Below, piece after piece: positions 42,927-51,447 of a DNA stretch of 64,000 nucleotides. The stretch is from the NCBI RefSeq assembly GCF_900156735.1, contig NZ_FTOL01000003.1:372001-436000 (forward strand). Direction: 5' to 3'. Position 1 is the first letter of the stretch. Each line of letters starts with the position of its first letter. The DNA is from Chryseobacterium ureilyticum (GTDB taxonomy: Bacteria; Bacteroidota; Bacteroidia; Flavobacteriales; Weeksellaceae). The notes under the pieces were generated by a model. That model was not told where the DNA came from. It made no database searches and saw nothing but the letters and a program-made list of their open reading frames with translations. Position numbers and translations under genes: made by a program.

Positions 42927-43946
42927 TTAATGGTTCAATATTCGCTCAATTTTTATTTTAGTTTCCTTTAATTTTAATTGCTGAATGACTTTTGTGAGTT
43001 CAGGGTAGTTGTTCATCTCATTCCAAGAAGATGCAAATTGGGTGATGTTTTGGATTCCTTGTTCAAGGCTTGCCATAAAGTGTTGCTTCCTTTGGATCAG
43101 CCCTCTGAAGCCATACGCTCCCAATACCTGAAGGAATCTCATCATTTGAATTGGTCTAACCGAGTTTTTTAGTTGATGTTGGACTTCTTGGTTTTCAAAC
43201 AATTGAATGTAGAAGTTTAACATTTCATTTTTAAAATCTTCAGGGAAATTTGCTTTTGCTTGAAATAAAAATGAAATGACATCATACATCAAAGGTCCTT
43301 TCATTGCAGACTGGTAATCAATAAATGAGACTTCGTCTTTTTCATTTACCATTATATTTCTTGCCTGAAAATCACGAATCATGATTCCTTTGGGTTCAAG
43401 ATTTTCAACCAGTTCAGCTATTTTTTTAAACTCTTTCAGTAGAGTAGATTTGTTGTATTCAAGTTCAAGAACGTCTGCAACAAAGTTTTTAAAATAATAA
43501 AGGTCATGAATGATTGGAAGTTCATCATAACTTTCATATTCAAATGTTTTGGTGAAGTCGATTTTCCCTTGAGTCGCCATTTGTAGCTTGAAAAGTTTTT
43601 CCAGAGTTTGCTGTACCAATGCTTTCACTCCAGGTGATAGACTTTCTGCGGTAATGATTTCGGAAAGTGTCTTTTTACCCAAAAATTCCTGTACATACAT
43701 TTTTCTGTCATCTGAAATGGCAAGAATAGCAGGTGTATTGAGGTTTAAATCTGAAAAAACATTAGAATAATATAGGAAGCTTTCGTTTTCCGGAATATTT
43801 TCATTGTAAGTGATGATGTACTTTTCAGAATCAGTTTCGGACAGGAAATTTACTCTCGCCGAACCACTTTGAGCCAGTGTGATGAATTCAGTGGATTTTT
43901 TCCCCAAGCGGTTTTCAAAAAATCGTTTTGCGTTTTCGGAAGTCAT
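42927..43946 (-). CDS. AmgK-like anomeric sugar kinase (aminoglycoside phosphotransferase fold)
   Basis: The 339-residue kinase has an APH fold with an N-terminal nucleotide-binding lobe and the catalytic motif MIRDFQARNIMV (Asp192, Asn197), followed by the metal-binding Asp210 in FIDYQSAMKGPLMYDV. The RD before the loop, in place of HGD, resembles AmgK (anomeric MurNAc/GlcNAc kinase). AmgK phosphorylates the anomeric hydroxyl of MurNAc, and MurU then makes UDP-MurNAc, a route described in Pseudomonas and in Tannerella. A MurU-like gene two places downstream supports this. No HGD motif or drug-resistance context suggests an aminoglycoside substrate. Confidence 0.78.
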   Translation of the reverse strand: MTSENAKRFFENRLGKKSTEFITLAQSGSARVNFLSETDSEKYIITYNENIPENESFLYYSNVFSDLNLNTPAILAISDDRKMYVQEFLGKKTLSEIITAESLSPGVKALVQQTLEKLFKLQMATQGKIDFTKTFEYESYDELPIIHDLYYFKNFVADVLELEYNKSTLLKEFKKIAELVENLEPKGIMIRDFQARNIMVNEKDEVSFIDYQSAMKGPLMYDVISFLFQAKANFPEDFKNEMLNFYIQLFENQEVQHQLKNSVRPIQMMRFLQVLGAYGFRGLIQRKQHFMASLEQGIQNITQFASSWNEMNNYPELTKVIQQLKLKETKIKIERILNH

Positions 43947-43956
43947 AATATGAAAA

Positions 43957-43964
43957 CAAATATA
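43957..43964 (-). promoter_or_regulatory. -7 box of the AmgK-like operon
   Basis: Minus-strand TATATTTG matches TAnnTTTG and lies 10 bases before the ATG at 43946, giving a very short leader. No -33 TTG stands at the usual distance. Confidence 0.45.
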
Positions 43965-44180
43965 CTAATTTAACATGAGTTGGAAATAGAGAGTTAATTT
44001 TGTTTTAGATTGGATAGAAATAGTAAGGAATGTGATGCTTAAATAAATATATTCATCAATTTTATGAAATAAATTTCGGTAATTTATCACTCAGTAGTGG
44101 CTTTTTATAGGATTAATTCCTTTGATAGAAAGGTATTTGAACTTTCTCACTTCGGGTTCAGGATATTACATTCGAATTTT

Positions 44181-44188
44181 TATCTTTG
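44181..44188 (+). promoter_or_regulatory. -7 box of the exosortase gene
   Basis: TATCTTTG ends exactly 4 bases before the ATG at 44193, predicting a leaderless or nearly leaderless mRNA. It also supports the choice of that start over the frame beginning at 44097. Confidence 0.5.
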
Positions 44189-44192
44189 TACT

Positions 44193-44723
44193 ATGCTAAA
44201 GGACTTTAAGCCGGTGTTAGGTATTTTACTTCGTTTCATCATTATTTATTTGGTGTTGCTTTTTGCGTATCAATTTTATCTGAATGGAAGCAAGGATTTC
44301 GGACTGGATCCTTTTTCAAGGGTTATAGCGAATCAGGTAAATGCTGTACAGAATGTGTTGAATTATCCATCAGCGCTTTATGATGATGCCAAGAATGAGC
44401 AGGTTTGGTTTTACGTAAAAGAACAATATGTAACGAGAATGGTGGAAGGATGCAATGCAATTTCTGTAATGATATTGTTTGTCTCTTTTATTTTTGCATT
44501 TTATAAGGGACCAAAAACCTTTGTTTTTGTAGGGGCAAGCTTGGTTATACTTTATATCATGAACCTTTTGAGAATTGTAGGGTTGAATGTCGTGATGGCT
44601 GAGTACAAGGAATACGGAAAAATGTTTCATGATTTTGTGTTTCCGGCTGCAATCTATGGAAGTGTTGTCGTACTTTGGCTGATATGGATTAAATTTTTTG
44701 CTTTAAAACATGAAAGTGCTTAA
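44193..44723 (+). CDS. xrtF: Exosortase family protein XrtF
   Basis: From ATG 44193 the protein has 176 residues. It is a polytopic membrane enzyme with about five helices. The exosortase triad is visible: Cys87 in EGCNAISV, Arg127 in NLLRIVGL and His146 in MFHDFVFP. Exosortases are cysteine transpeptidase-like membrane enzymes that cut C-terminal sorting signals of secreted proteins. The short form, the Bacteroidota background and the accompanying gene match the XrtF subtype. Target proteins of this subtype are not known to me and none is recognisable nearby. The next gene overlaps by 14 bases. Confidence 0.87.
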   Translation: MLKDFKPVLGILLRFIIIYLVLLFAYQFYLNGSKDFGLDPFSRVIANQVNAVQNVLNYPSALYDDAKNEQVWFYVKEQYVTRMVEGCNAISVMILFVSFIFAFYKGPKTFVFVGASLVILYIMNLLRIVGLNVVMAEYKEYGKMFHDFVFPAAIYGSVVVLWLIWIKFFALKHESA

Positions 44724-45153
44724 CTGGATTTTAATTATTTCAGGAATTTGTGGTCTGATAGGAGTAAGAGGATTGGAGGAAACTCTTTTTTATGATCCCT
44801 TTCTTGGATATTTTCATGAAGCTAATAAAAATATTGAATTCCCATCTTTTGAATGGGGGGAACTTATTCTGGGACATCTTTTCAGATTTGCTCTGAATTT
44901 GTTTTTTTCCTGTCTGATTATTCAAGGGATTTTTAAGAATAAACAATGGACAATGCAGGGAGCGGTGATGATGATGATCGTTTTTGCTATTGCCTTGCCT
45001 ATTTATTTTTACTGTATCTATGATCAATTCGGAATAGGGTATCTTTTCTCATTTTATATGAGAAGGTTTGTGATTCAGCCTTTGATTATTCTGCTGATCA
45101 TTCCGATGTTTTATTATAGAAAACAGATGATGAGTAAGAACAAAGAGAACTAA
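44710..45153 (+). CDS. Exosortase F system-associated membrane protein
   Basis: The 147-residue protein overlaps the exosortase gene by 14 bases, so the two are co-translated. It has about four membrane helices (near 3-20, 55-75, 85-105 and 115-138). The segments GVRGLEETLFYDPFLGYFHEAN and PSFEWGELILGHLFRFALNL match what I recall of the flavobacterial exosortase F-associated family. Its role is unknown; fixed pairing with XrtF suggests an accessory subunit. It faces the CDF gene, with 13 bases and no hairpin between them. Confidence 0.83.
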   Translation: MKVLNWILIISGICGLIGVRGLEETLFYDPFLGYFHEANKNIEFPSFEWGELILGHLFRFALNLFFSCLIIQGIFKNKQWTMQGAVMMMIVFAIALPIYFYCIYDQFGIGYLFSFYMRRFVIQPLIILLIIPMFYYRKQMMSKNKEN

Positions 45154-45166
45154 ATTGTTTTTTTAG

Positions 45167-46165
45167 TTATTCTACAGTATGTTTGTCCACACTGGTCACA
45201 TTTTCAGGAGTCCATTCCACTCTTTTTACAAAATCTTTCTCACGAACAGGGCAGTCTTTAATCTGACATACAGAACATGAAATAGGTTTGCAGTCATCCA
45301 TATGGAAATTGAATTCAATGCTACGTTTGATATTTTTGGCAAGAAGAATGATTACTTTTTCCATTTCGCTGTGGGCGTCTCGAAGGTCGTAATACCAGGG
45401 AAGGGTAATGTGAGCATCTATATGAAGTGAAGCCCCGAATTGTTGGATTTTCATATTGTGCACATCAATCCATTCTATTTGTCTGTTTTCTTCAAGGATT
45501 CTGATGACCTGATTTAAAATTTCCGGGTCTTGCTCATCCATAATTCCGCTTAATGATTTACGAACGATCTTATAGCCTACAAAGATGATATAAAGCCCAA
45601 AAACTAATGCTACAACAGAATCCAGCCAATAGATCTTTGTAAAATATACGACCACTAAACTCGCCACTACACCAAGTGTTGTAATAGTATCAGATTGAAG
45701 ATGTTTTCCAGAAGATATAAGTACCAGAGAGTTTTCCTTTTCTCCTTTTTTAATAGAGATATATCCTAAAAGGTAATTGATGACAGCAGTAGCTGCAATG
45801 ATCCAGATTCCCAGATCAATTTTGCTCAGGGTTTTTCCTACGATAAGACTGTGTATGCCTTCATAGATGATCATAAGTCCAGCAATGGCAATCAAAGCCC
45901 CTTCAATACCTGAAGTGACGAATTCTACTTTACCATGACCGTACGGATGGTCTTCATCTTTAGGTTTGGCTGCAAGATGGAGTGAATAAAGCCCCATAAA
46001 TGCGCTGATAACATTTACAATACTTTCCATTGCATCAGAAAATACAGCATCGGAATTGGTAAGTTTCCAGGCGATGATTTTTCCAACGAAAAGAATGACT
46101 CCGAAAGCAGCAATGATCTTTTGGAATCCTATTTTGTCTTTGTGGGTATTCTTCTGGGTATTCAT
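45167..46165 (-). CDS. Cation diffusion facilitator (CDF) family transporter
   Basis: The 332-residue protein has six membrane helices (within about 15-205) and a cytoplasmic C-terminal domain. TM2 carries FSDAMESIVN and TM5 carries KHLQSDTITTLGVV (the HxxxD metal site). The loop KDEDHPYGHGKVEF is typical of FieF-like efflux carriers. CDF proteins export zinc, iron or other divalent metals by proton exchange. Unusually, the C-terminus has a cysteine-rich stretch (DDCKPISCSVCQIKDCPV, four cysteines), which could bind metal. There is no link to other metal genes nearby; the next gene on the strand is asd, separated by a terminator. Confidence 0.9.
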   Translation of the reverse strand: MNTQKNTHKDKIGFQKIIAAFGVILFVGKIIAWKLTNSDAVFSDAMESIVNVISAFMGLYSLHLAAKPKDEDHPYGHGKVEFVTSGIEGALIAIAGLMIIYEGIHSLIVGKTLSKIDLGIWIIAATAVINYLLGYISIKKGEKENSLVLISSGKHLQSDTITTLGVVASLVVVYFTKIYWLDSVVALVFGLYIIFVGYKIVRKSLSGIMDEQDPEILNQVIRILEENRQIEWIDVHNMKIQQFGASLHIDAHITLPWYYDLRDAHSEMEKVIILLAKNIKRSIEFNFHMDDCKPISCSVCQIKDCPVREKDFVKRVEWTPENVTSVDKHTVE

Positions 46166-46179
46166 ACTATGTTTGATAA

Positions 46180-46212
46180 AAAAAAGAATCTCAATTCTGA
46201 GACTCTTTTTTA
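46180..46212 (-). terminator. Intrinsic terminator of asd
   Basis: AAAGAATCTCA (46183-46193) pairs with TGAGACTCTTT (46198-46208) with one wobble; on the minus strand a T run follows. It lies between asd and the CDF start codon. Confidence 0.82.
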
Positions 46213-46222
46213 TTTTGTTAGT

Positions 46223-47212
46223 TTATACTAAGTTGTTTGCTACAAGGTATTCTGCGATTTGTACAGCGTTGGTTGCGGCTCCTTTCCTTAGGTTATCTGC
46301 TACAATCCAGAGATTAAGCGTTTTCGGCTGCGAAAGGTCTCGTCTTATTCTTCCTACGAAAACTTCGTCTTTTCCTTCAGAATACAGAGGCATCGGGTAG
46401 TGGTTGTTTTTAACGTCATCCATTACTACAACTCCTGGTGTTTCTGATAAGATTTTTCTTACTTCATCCAGTTCGAATTCATTTTCAAATTCGATGTTTA
46501 CACTTTCTGAATGACCTCCCTGTACCGGAACTCTTACCGCTGTTGCTGTTAAATTGAATGTATCATCACCCAAGATTTTCTTAGGTTCTTTCATTAGTTT
46601 AATTTCTTCTTTAGTATAATCATCATCAGCGAATACATCACAATGAGGTAATGCATTTTTGAAGATCTGATATGGATATACTTTTTCAGTTTCATTTCCG
46701 CTGATTTCACCATTCAACTGGTCTACAGCAGCTTTTCCTGTACCTGTTACAGACTGATAAGTAGAAACAACTACTCTTTTTAAATCATATTTTTTGTTCA
46801 AAGGTCCTAGAACCATTACCAACTGAATGGTAGAACAATTCGGATTTGCAATGATCTTGTCTTCTTTAGTCAATACATCTGCATTGATTTCAGGAACAAC
46901 CAATTTTTTGTCTGGGTCCATTCTCCATGCTGAAGAGTTATCGATTACCGTTACTCCTGCTTCTGCAAATAGAGGTGCAAATTCAAGAGATGTAGAACCG
47001 CCTGCAGAGAAAATCGCAATATCCGGTTTGGCAGCTATAGCGTCTTTCATGCTTACGATCGTAAATTCCTTCTGTTTATACTTCACCTTTTTACCTACAG
47101 ATTTTTCGGATGCTACCGGAATTAATTCTGTTACAGGGAAGTTTCTCTCCTCCAAAACTTTAAGCATAACTTGTCCAACCATTCCTGTTGAACCTACTAC
47201 AGCTACTTTCAT
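46223..47212 (-). CDS. asd: Aspartate-semialdehyde dehydrogenase
   Basis: The 329-residue enzyme reduces aspartyl phosphate to aspartate semialdehyde with NADPH, a step towards lysine/diaminopimelate, threonine and methionine. It shows VGSTGMVGQVMLKVLEERN (NADP loop), the active-site cysteine 126 in NPNCSTIQLV, STYQSVTGTGKAAVDQL and RVPVQGGHSESVNIEF (active-site His). Diaminopimelate feeds peptidoglycan. The length is standard. It is transcribed on its own and has a terminator; no TAnnTTTG box was found close upstream. Confidence 0.96.
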   Translation of the reverse strand: MKVAVVGSTGMVGQVMLKVLEERNFPVTELIPVASEKSVGKKVKYKQKEFTIVSMKDAIAAKPDIAIFSAGGSTSLEFAPLFAEAGVTVIDNSSAWRMDPDKKLVVPEINADVLTKEDKIIANPNCSTIQLVMVLGPLNKKYDLKRVVVSTYQSVTGTGKAAVDQLNGEISGNETEKVYPYQIFKNALPHCDVFADDDYTKEEIKLMKEPKKILGDDTFNLTATAVRVPVQGGHSESVNIEFENEFELDEVRKILSETPGVVVMDDVKNNHYPMPLYSEGKDEVFVGRIRRDLSQPKTLNLWIVADNLRKGAATNAVQIAEYLVANNLV

Positions 47213-47279
47213 TGATTTAATTAAAAATTTAAGATTAAACTATTTATAAATTATAACGCATATAATTTCTTTGTCTGTT

Positions 47280-47711
47280 TTAAGCTCCAAAGACTCTTGT
47301 CCAAGGGAACGCGAATGCAAATAAACCTACAGCAATCAATCCCATGATCACAACTCCTATAGAGATGGTATCGTTTGATTTTACTTTTTTGTTAACGATC
47401 GTCATTAATACTGCTGCAATAAGCATAGAGAATGGATGTTCAACATATTGGAATCTCAAAGCTGCATTTTTCATTACTTCACCCATATTTAATCCTTTTG
47501 TGAAAGTAGTAACCAACATAATGATTCCTAATAAGAATTGAACGTGGAAGAAGATCATTGTGAAAAGGGTAGTTTTCTTTAAAAACTTGTTTACTTTTCC
47601 GCTGAAACCGAACATGGTAGCTAAAAGTGCAATGATAAATAATGTCACTAAAAGAATTTCAAGATACCCGAATCCTTTGTGGGCATTAAGCAAAATGTTG
47701 TAAAAATCCAT
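47280..47711 (-). CDS. Small four-helix membrane protein (cytochrome b-like, uncertain)
   Basis: I chose the ATG at 47711 (143 residues), since a TATCTTTG box lies 20 bases upstream; the frame to 47756 runs through that box and the terminator beyond. Four membrane helices lie near 17-36, 46-70, 85-108 and 115-138. Three histidines lie in or near the helices: AHKGF, FFHVQF and VEHPFS. In other flavobacteria similar proteins carry names such as cytochrome B. Haem binding is possible but not shown. Function unknown. Confidence 0.65.
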   Translation of the reverse strand: MDFYNILLNAHKGFGYLEILLVTLFIIALLATMFGFSGKVNKFLKKTTLFTMIFFHVQFLLGIIMLVTTFTKGLNMGEVMKNAALRFQYVEHPFSMLIAAVLMTIVNKKVKSNDTISIGVVIMGLIAVGLFAFAFPWTRVFGA

Positions 47712-47730
47712 AATCCTATTTTTTTGTACA

Positions 47731-47738
47731 CAAAGATA
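47731..47738 (-). promoter_or_regulatory. -7 box of the small membrane protein gene
   Basis: Minus-strand TATCTTTG is 5 bases beyond the terminator hairpin of the upstream TonB receptor gene and 19 bases before the ATG at 47711. Confidence 0.45.
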
Positions 47739-47743
47739 ACAAA

Positions 47744-47766
47744 AATCCCGGCTCAAAGCCGGGATT
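47744..47766 (-). terminator. Intrinsic terminator of the TonB receptor gene
   Basis: AATCCCGGCT (47744-47753) and AGCCGGGATT (47757-47766) pair perfectly with a three-base loop; on the minus strand a short T run follows. Confidence 0.92.
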
Positions 47767-47795
47767 CATATTTATAAAATCTAATATTGTGATAA

Positions 47796-50366
47796 TTAGA
47801 AGTTGAATGATAGAGTAGCAGTCCAAGTTCTACCGAATCCGAAGAATACCTGGTTAGTCTGGCTAACTCCTTTATAATTACCTGCTGCTTGGTAAGCTGC
47901 ATATTCTTTAGCAAGACCTGCAACAGTTCCACCTTTGATTTCAGCATATTCCTGAGCTGAAAGGTTAGCGTGAGTATTTGTATTTGATTCAGCAATGTAT
48001 GTTGTATCAAATAAGTTATAAACGTTACCTCTGATTGTGAAATACTGTTTGCTGTTTAGGTTGATTCTATATGATAGACCTAGATCAAACAGGTTGTAGC
48101 TTGGTAATTCTAGTGTTCCTTTTTGAGCTGCAGCTTGAGTTCTGAAGTTGAAAGCATCTAAGCTAGCGTATAGGTTGTTAGTATTTCTCCAAGTAGCATC
48201 AAAGCTTAGGTTTCTAACAGGTTTTACTGTTACTCCTAAAGCAGCTGTCATCTGTGCAGCATCACCTACTTTTACTTTATCTAAGTATAATGTAGCTTCA
48301 TTACTTGTACTTCCTGGGAAGTTAAGAGGTTGGTTTGTACTGTCTTCAAAAAGAGTTGCATTAGCATTTCCTTTATAGTACCAGTCTCCTAGAGAGAACA
48401 TACCATTGATGGTTAATATCTTATTAAGAGTATAGTTAGCATCTACTTCTACTCCCATGTGAACCTCATTCAGTCCGTTCATTTCTACATAAGCCGTTTT
48501 ACCTGCAACAACATCTCTTAGGTTAGATTTTCTAAGGTATCTATCATCCCAAGTTGTTCTGTATACGTTAACGTTAGCATTGAAGTTTGCAGATCTGAAT
48601 CCATATCCTAATTCTACACCGAAGATTTTTTCATTCGTAAGATCCGGAGATACAATGTTTTCGTTACTTCTGTATACTGCATTGAAGAATGGTTGTTTCT
48701 CATAGTATCCAACATTTCCGAAAACGTTGTGTTGCTCGTTGATGTTATAGTTAACACCTGCTTTAACGTTGTATCCGAAAAGATTTTTGAAACCAGTTTT
48801 AGTATTCATGATTTCTCCTCTCTTAGAAGTTGAAACTCCGTCAATAATGAAGTTGTCAATTCTTTGGAATCCTTGGTTAGATACTGATCCTTGAATAAAT
48901 GCAGAGATCTTATCGTTAGTATATTCGAACTGTCCGAAAGCTCCGTACCAAAGTACTTCACCATCGTTACTATATCCGATTCTATTGCTCATCGGATCAA
49001 TTTTCCCTCCAAATGGGTTCCAGCTAGCTTCTGGTTTAGATACTGCTGTTACCAAGTTAGGTGGAATATTTTTGTTGTTTTTATCAATATATCCGCTTGC
49101 TCCTAATAAATCAGTTGCTACCTGATAGTGGTATCCATAGTAATATCTTGCATCAACACCCGCAGAGAACTTGAAGTTATCATTGATAGTGTGGTTGAAG
49201 CTTGAAATTAAACCAAACCAGTTGTGTGAATTGATAGATGCATTTCTAATAAGTACTCCTTTATCTGGTGTAGAAGCTTGGTTAGCTGCAAATACATTAT
49301 CAAAATTATATAATCCAGTATTCTGATCTCTGAAAGTACTTAAGCTCTTTCCGTTAGCAGAACCGGTAGTGTTTGTTCCCCCACCTCTACCAAAAGAACC
49401 ATACAATACAGTGTTAAGTTTTGACTTCTCACTCATTGTCCAGTCCCAGTTTAATGACATTACTGGCTTATGGTAATAGTTTACTCTTGCAGAATATTGT
49501 CTTCCGTTCAGATAACCCCAGTCTGAGTTATATTTTCTGTCCGGAGTTCCATCATGATCAGGATTGTATTTTATATAATCGGAAATAGCGATTGCGTATG
49601 ATCTTTGGTTGTGCCATTGTGGAGCTCCAGTAATTGTAAACTGAAAATCATGGTTACCTCCTGGCTTTTTGTATCCTACTGCGAAATAGTAGTTGTATCC
49701 TTCAAATTTAGTTCCGTCTGCGTACATAGAACCTGCAGTTCTAGACATTAAGAATGAAGAAGACCATCCTTTTTCAGATTTTCCTGTATTGTAAGCGAAA
49801 AGAGATTTTACATAGTCATTGTTACCAACTCCTAGAGAAACTACTCCGCCTTGCTTTTTGTCAGCTGCTCTTGTAATAATATTTACAGTACCACCCACAG
49901 AAGCGATTGCTAATTTGGATGATCCAAGACCTCTTTGTACCTGCATTGCAGAGGTTACATCAGATAATCCTGCCCAGTTTGACCAGTAAACTGATCCTCC
50001 TTCCATATCGTTTACAGGCATACCGTTTACCATTACGGCAATATTGTTCTGGCTAAATCCTCTAATATTCAGTTTAGAGTCACCAAAACCACCTCCACTT
50101 TTAGTAGCATAAACGGATGGTGTTGTGTTTAGGATCTCAGGGAATTCCTGGTTACCTAATCTTTCAACAATTTGTGCTTCTTTAATCGTTGAAACTGCTA
50201 CTGGAGTTTTTCTATCTTTAGCGATATCTGCAACACCAGTTAATACAACTTGTTCAATATCATTGGACTTAATTTTTGTAGAGTCCTGAACTTGTTGAGC
50301 ATAATAGACACTAGCTGTAGATAAAGTAATTACTGCAGTTAGCATCGATTTGTTGATTAATTTCAT
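47796..50366 (-). CDS. TonB-dependent receptor
   Basis: The 856-residue outer-membrane receptor has a signal peptide (about 1-24), no carboxypeptidase-like domain, and a classical plug (about 35-165): TPVAVSTIKEAQIVERLG, KLNIRGFSQNNIAVMVNGMP and VQRGLGSSKLAIASVGGTVNI. A 22-strand-type barrel follows and ends with TWTATLSFNF. The plug resembles receptors for siderophores or other chelates (NxxNMEGGSVYWSNW region), but the substrate is not identifiable, and no transporter partner lies next to it. A promoter with good spacing lies 41 bases upstream. Confidence 0.9.
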   Translation of the reverse strand: MKLINKSMLTAVITLSTASVYYAQQVQDSTKIKSNDIEQVVLTGVADIAKDRKTPVAVSTIKEAQIVERLGNQEFPEILNTTPSVYATKSGGGFGDSKLNIRGFSQNNIAVMVNGMPVNDMEGGSVYWSNWAGLSDVTSAMQVQRGLGSSKLAIASVGGTVNIITRAADKKQGGVVSLGVGNNDYVKSLFAYNTGKSEKGWSSSFLMSRTAGSMYADGTKFEGYNYYFAVGYKKPGGNHDFQFTITGAPQWHNQRSYAIAISDYIKYNPDHDGTPDRKYNSDWGYLNGRQYSARVNYYHKPVMSLNWDWTMSEKSKLNTVLYGSFGRGGGTNTTGSANGKSLSTFRDQNTGLYNFDNVFAANQASTPDKGVLIRNASINSHNWFGLISSFNHTINDNFKFSAGVDARYYYGYHYQVATDLLGASGYIDKNNKNIPPNLVTAVSKPEASWNPFGGKIDPMSNRIGYSNDGEVLWYGAFGQFEYTNDKISAFIQGSVSNQGFQRIDNFIIDGVSTSKRGEIMNTKTGFKNLFGYNVKAGVNYNINEQHNVFGNVGYYEKQPFFNAVYRSNENIVSPDLTNEKIFGVELGYGFRSANFNANVNVYRTTWDDRYLRKSNLRDVVAGKTAYVEMNGLNEVHMGVEVDANYTLNKILTINGMFSLGDWYYKGNANATLFEDSTNQPLNFPGSTSNEATLYLDKVKVGDAAQMTAALGVTVKPVRNLSFDATWRNTNNLYASLDAFNFRTQAAAQKGTLELPSYNLFDLGLSYRINLNSKQYFTIRGNVYNLFDTTYIAESNTNTHANLSAQEYAEIKGGTVAGLAKEYAAYQAAGNYKGVSQTNQVFFGFGRTWTATLSFNF

Positions 50367-50407
50367 AATCGTTAGTAATAATTAGATTTAATTTTCTGCA
50401 AAATTCG

Positions 50408-50437
50408 CAAAATTAAATTTAACTATTATTAACTCAA
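50408..50437 (-). promoter_or_regulatory. Promoter of the TonB receptor gene
   Basis: Minus strand: TTG (50437 to 50435), a 19-base spacer, then TAATTTTG (50415 to 50408), 41 bases before the ATG at 50366. Confidence 0.62.
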
Positions 50438-50574
50438 TGTTAATTTTTAATCAGTCTTAATAATATCAAGTGCTTGATTCTCAATATTGTAAATAAAAAT
50501 TGAATTTTTGTATGAAAAAAGTCATGTTATTGAATTTTTAATAAAATAGGGGTGTTTTTGTTAAAAATACAACG

Positions 50575-51435
50575 CTATTTCACTGCTTTGAGACTCAAAT
50601 CAATATTCTCAGCCGAGTGTGTAAGGGCGCCTACAGAGATATATGTGACCCCTGTGGTCGCAATTTCTTTAATCATATCACGGGTAATTCCACCTGATGC
50701 TTCGGACTCACATGAACCATTGATCATCTTTACAGCCTGCTTCATTGTTTTAACATCCATGTTATCAAGCATAATTCTATCAACTTTTGCATTGATTGCT
50801 TCCTGAACTTCTTCCAGATTTCTTGTTTCAACCTCGATTTTTAACTTTTTCTTGGTCTTTTTAACATATTCCTTTGCCATTTTTACGGCATTCGTAATGC
50901 TTCCGTTGTAATCAATATGATTATCTTTAAGCATGATCATATCATAAAGACCATATCTGTGATTGGTTCCGCCACCTATAGCGACTGCCCACTTTTCACA
51001 TATTCTGAAATTCGGAGTTGTTTTTCTTGTGTCTAAAAGTTTGGTTTTTGTTCCTACCAATCTTGAATCCCATTCGTGAGTAAGAGTGGCAATCCCGCTC
51101 ATTCTTTGCATACAGTTAAGAACAAGCCTTTCTGTAGAAAGTATAGATCTTGCACTTCCGGTTACTATAAAAGCGATGTCACCAACTTTTGCTGCCTCAC
51201 CATCTTTGATAAATGTTTCAACCTTTAGATTTTTGTCAAAGGTTTTGAAAATGATCTCAGCCAATTCTACTCCAGCCAGGATACAATCATGTTTTACCAA
51301 GAGTTTTGCACTTTGCTCCAGCTCTTTTGGTATTGTAGAAAGAGTAGAGTGATCTCCATCCTGAATATCTTCTTCTAAGGCATTATTTATAAAAGTTTTT
51401 AATGCTTTATCGGTAACGTAACTTGGTTTTTTCAT
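50575..51435 (-). CDS. nadC: Nicotinate-nucleotide pyrophosphorylase (carboxylating)
   Basis: The 286-residue enzyme turns quinolinate and PRPP into nicotinate mononucleotide, the third de novo NAD step. It shows ALEEDIQDGDHSTL, STERLVLNCMQRMSGIATLT, KLLDTRKTTPNFR and EKWAVAIGGGTNHRYGLYDMIMLKDNH split over the active site, and VETRNLEEVQEAINAKVDRIMLDN. The length is typical. It follows nadB by 12 bases in the same operon. The quinolinate synthase gene nadA is not in the window. Confidence 0.96.
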   Translation of the reverse strand: MKKPSYVTDKALKTFINNALEEDIQDGDHSTLSTIPKELEQSAKLLVKHDCILAGVELAEIIFKTFDKNLKVETFIKDGEAAKVGDIAFIVTGSARSILSTERLVLNCMQRMSGIATLTHEWDSRLVGTKTKLLDTRKTTPNFRICEKWAVAIGGGTNHRYGLYDMIMLKDNHIDYNGSITNAVKMAKEYVKKTKKKLKIEVETRNLEEVQEAINAKVDRIMLDNMDVKTMKQAVKMINGSCESEASGGITRDMIKEIATTGVTYISVGALTHSAENIDLSLKAVK

Positions 51436-51447
51436 TATAGTATGTTT

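Noticed and set aside
44097..44192. Upstream extension of the exosortase frame
   Set aside because: The extra 32 residues are not family-like and the TATCTTTG promoter box lies inside this part, so the start at 44193 is preferred.
47753..48010. 85-codon minus-strand frame over the end of the TonB receptor gene
   Set aside because: It overlaps the receptor in a different frame and crosses its terminator.
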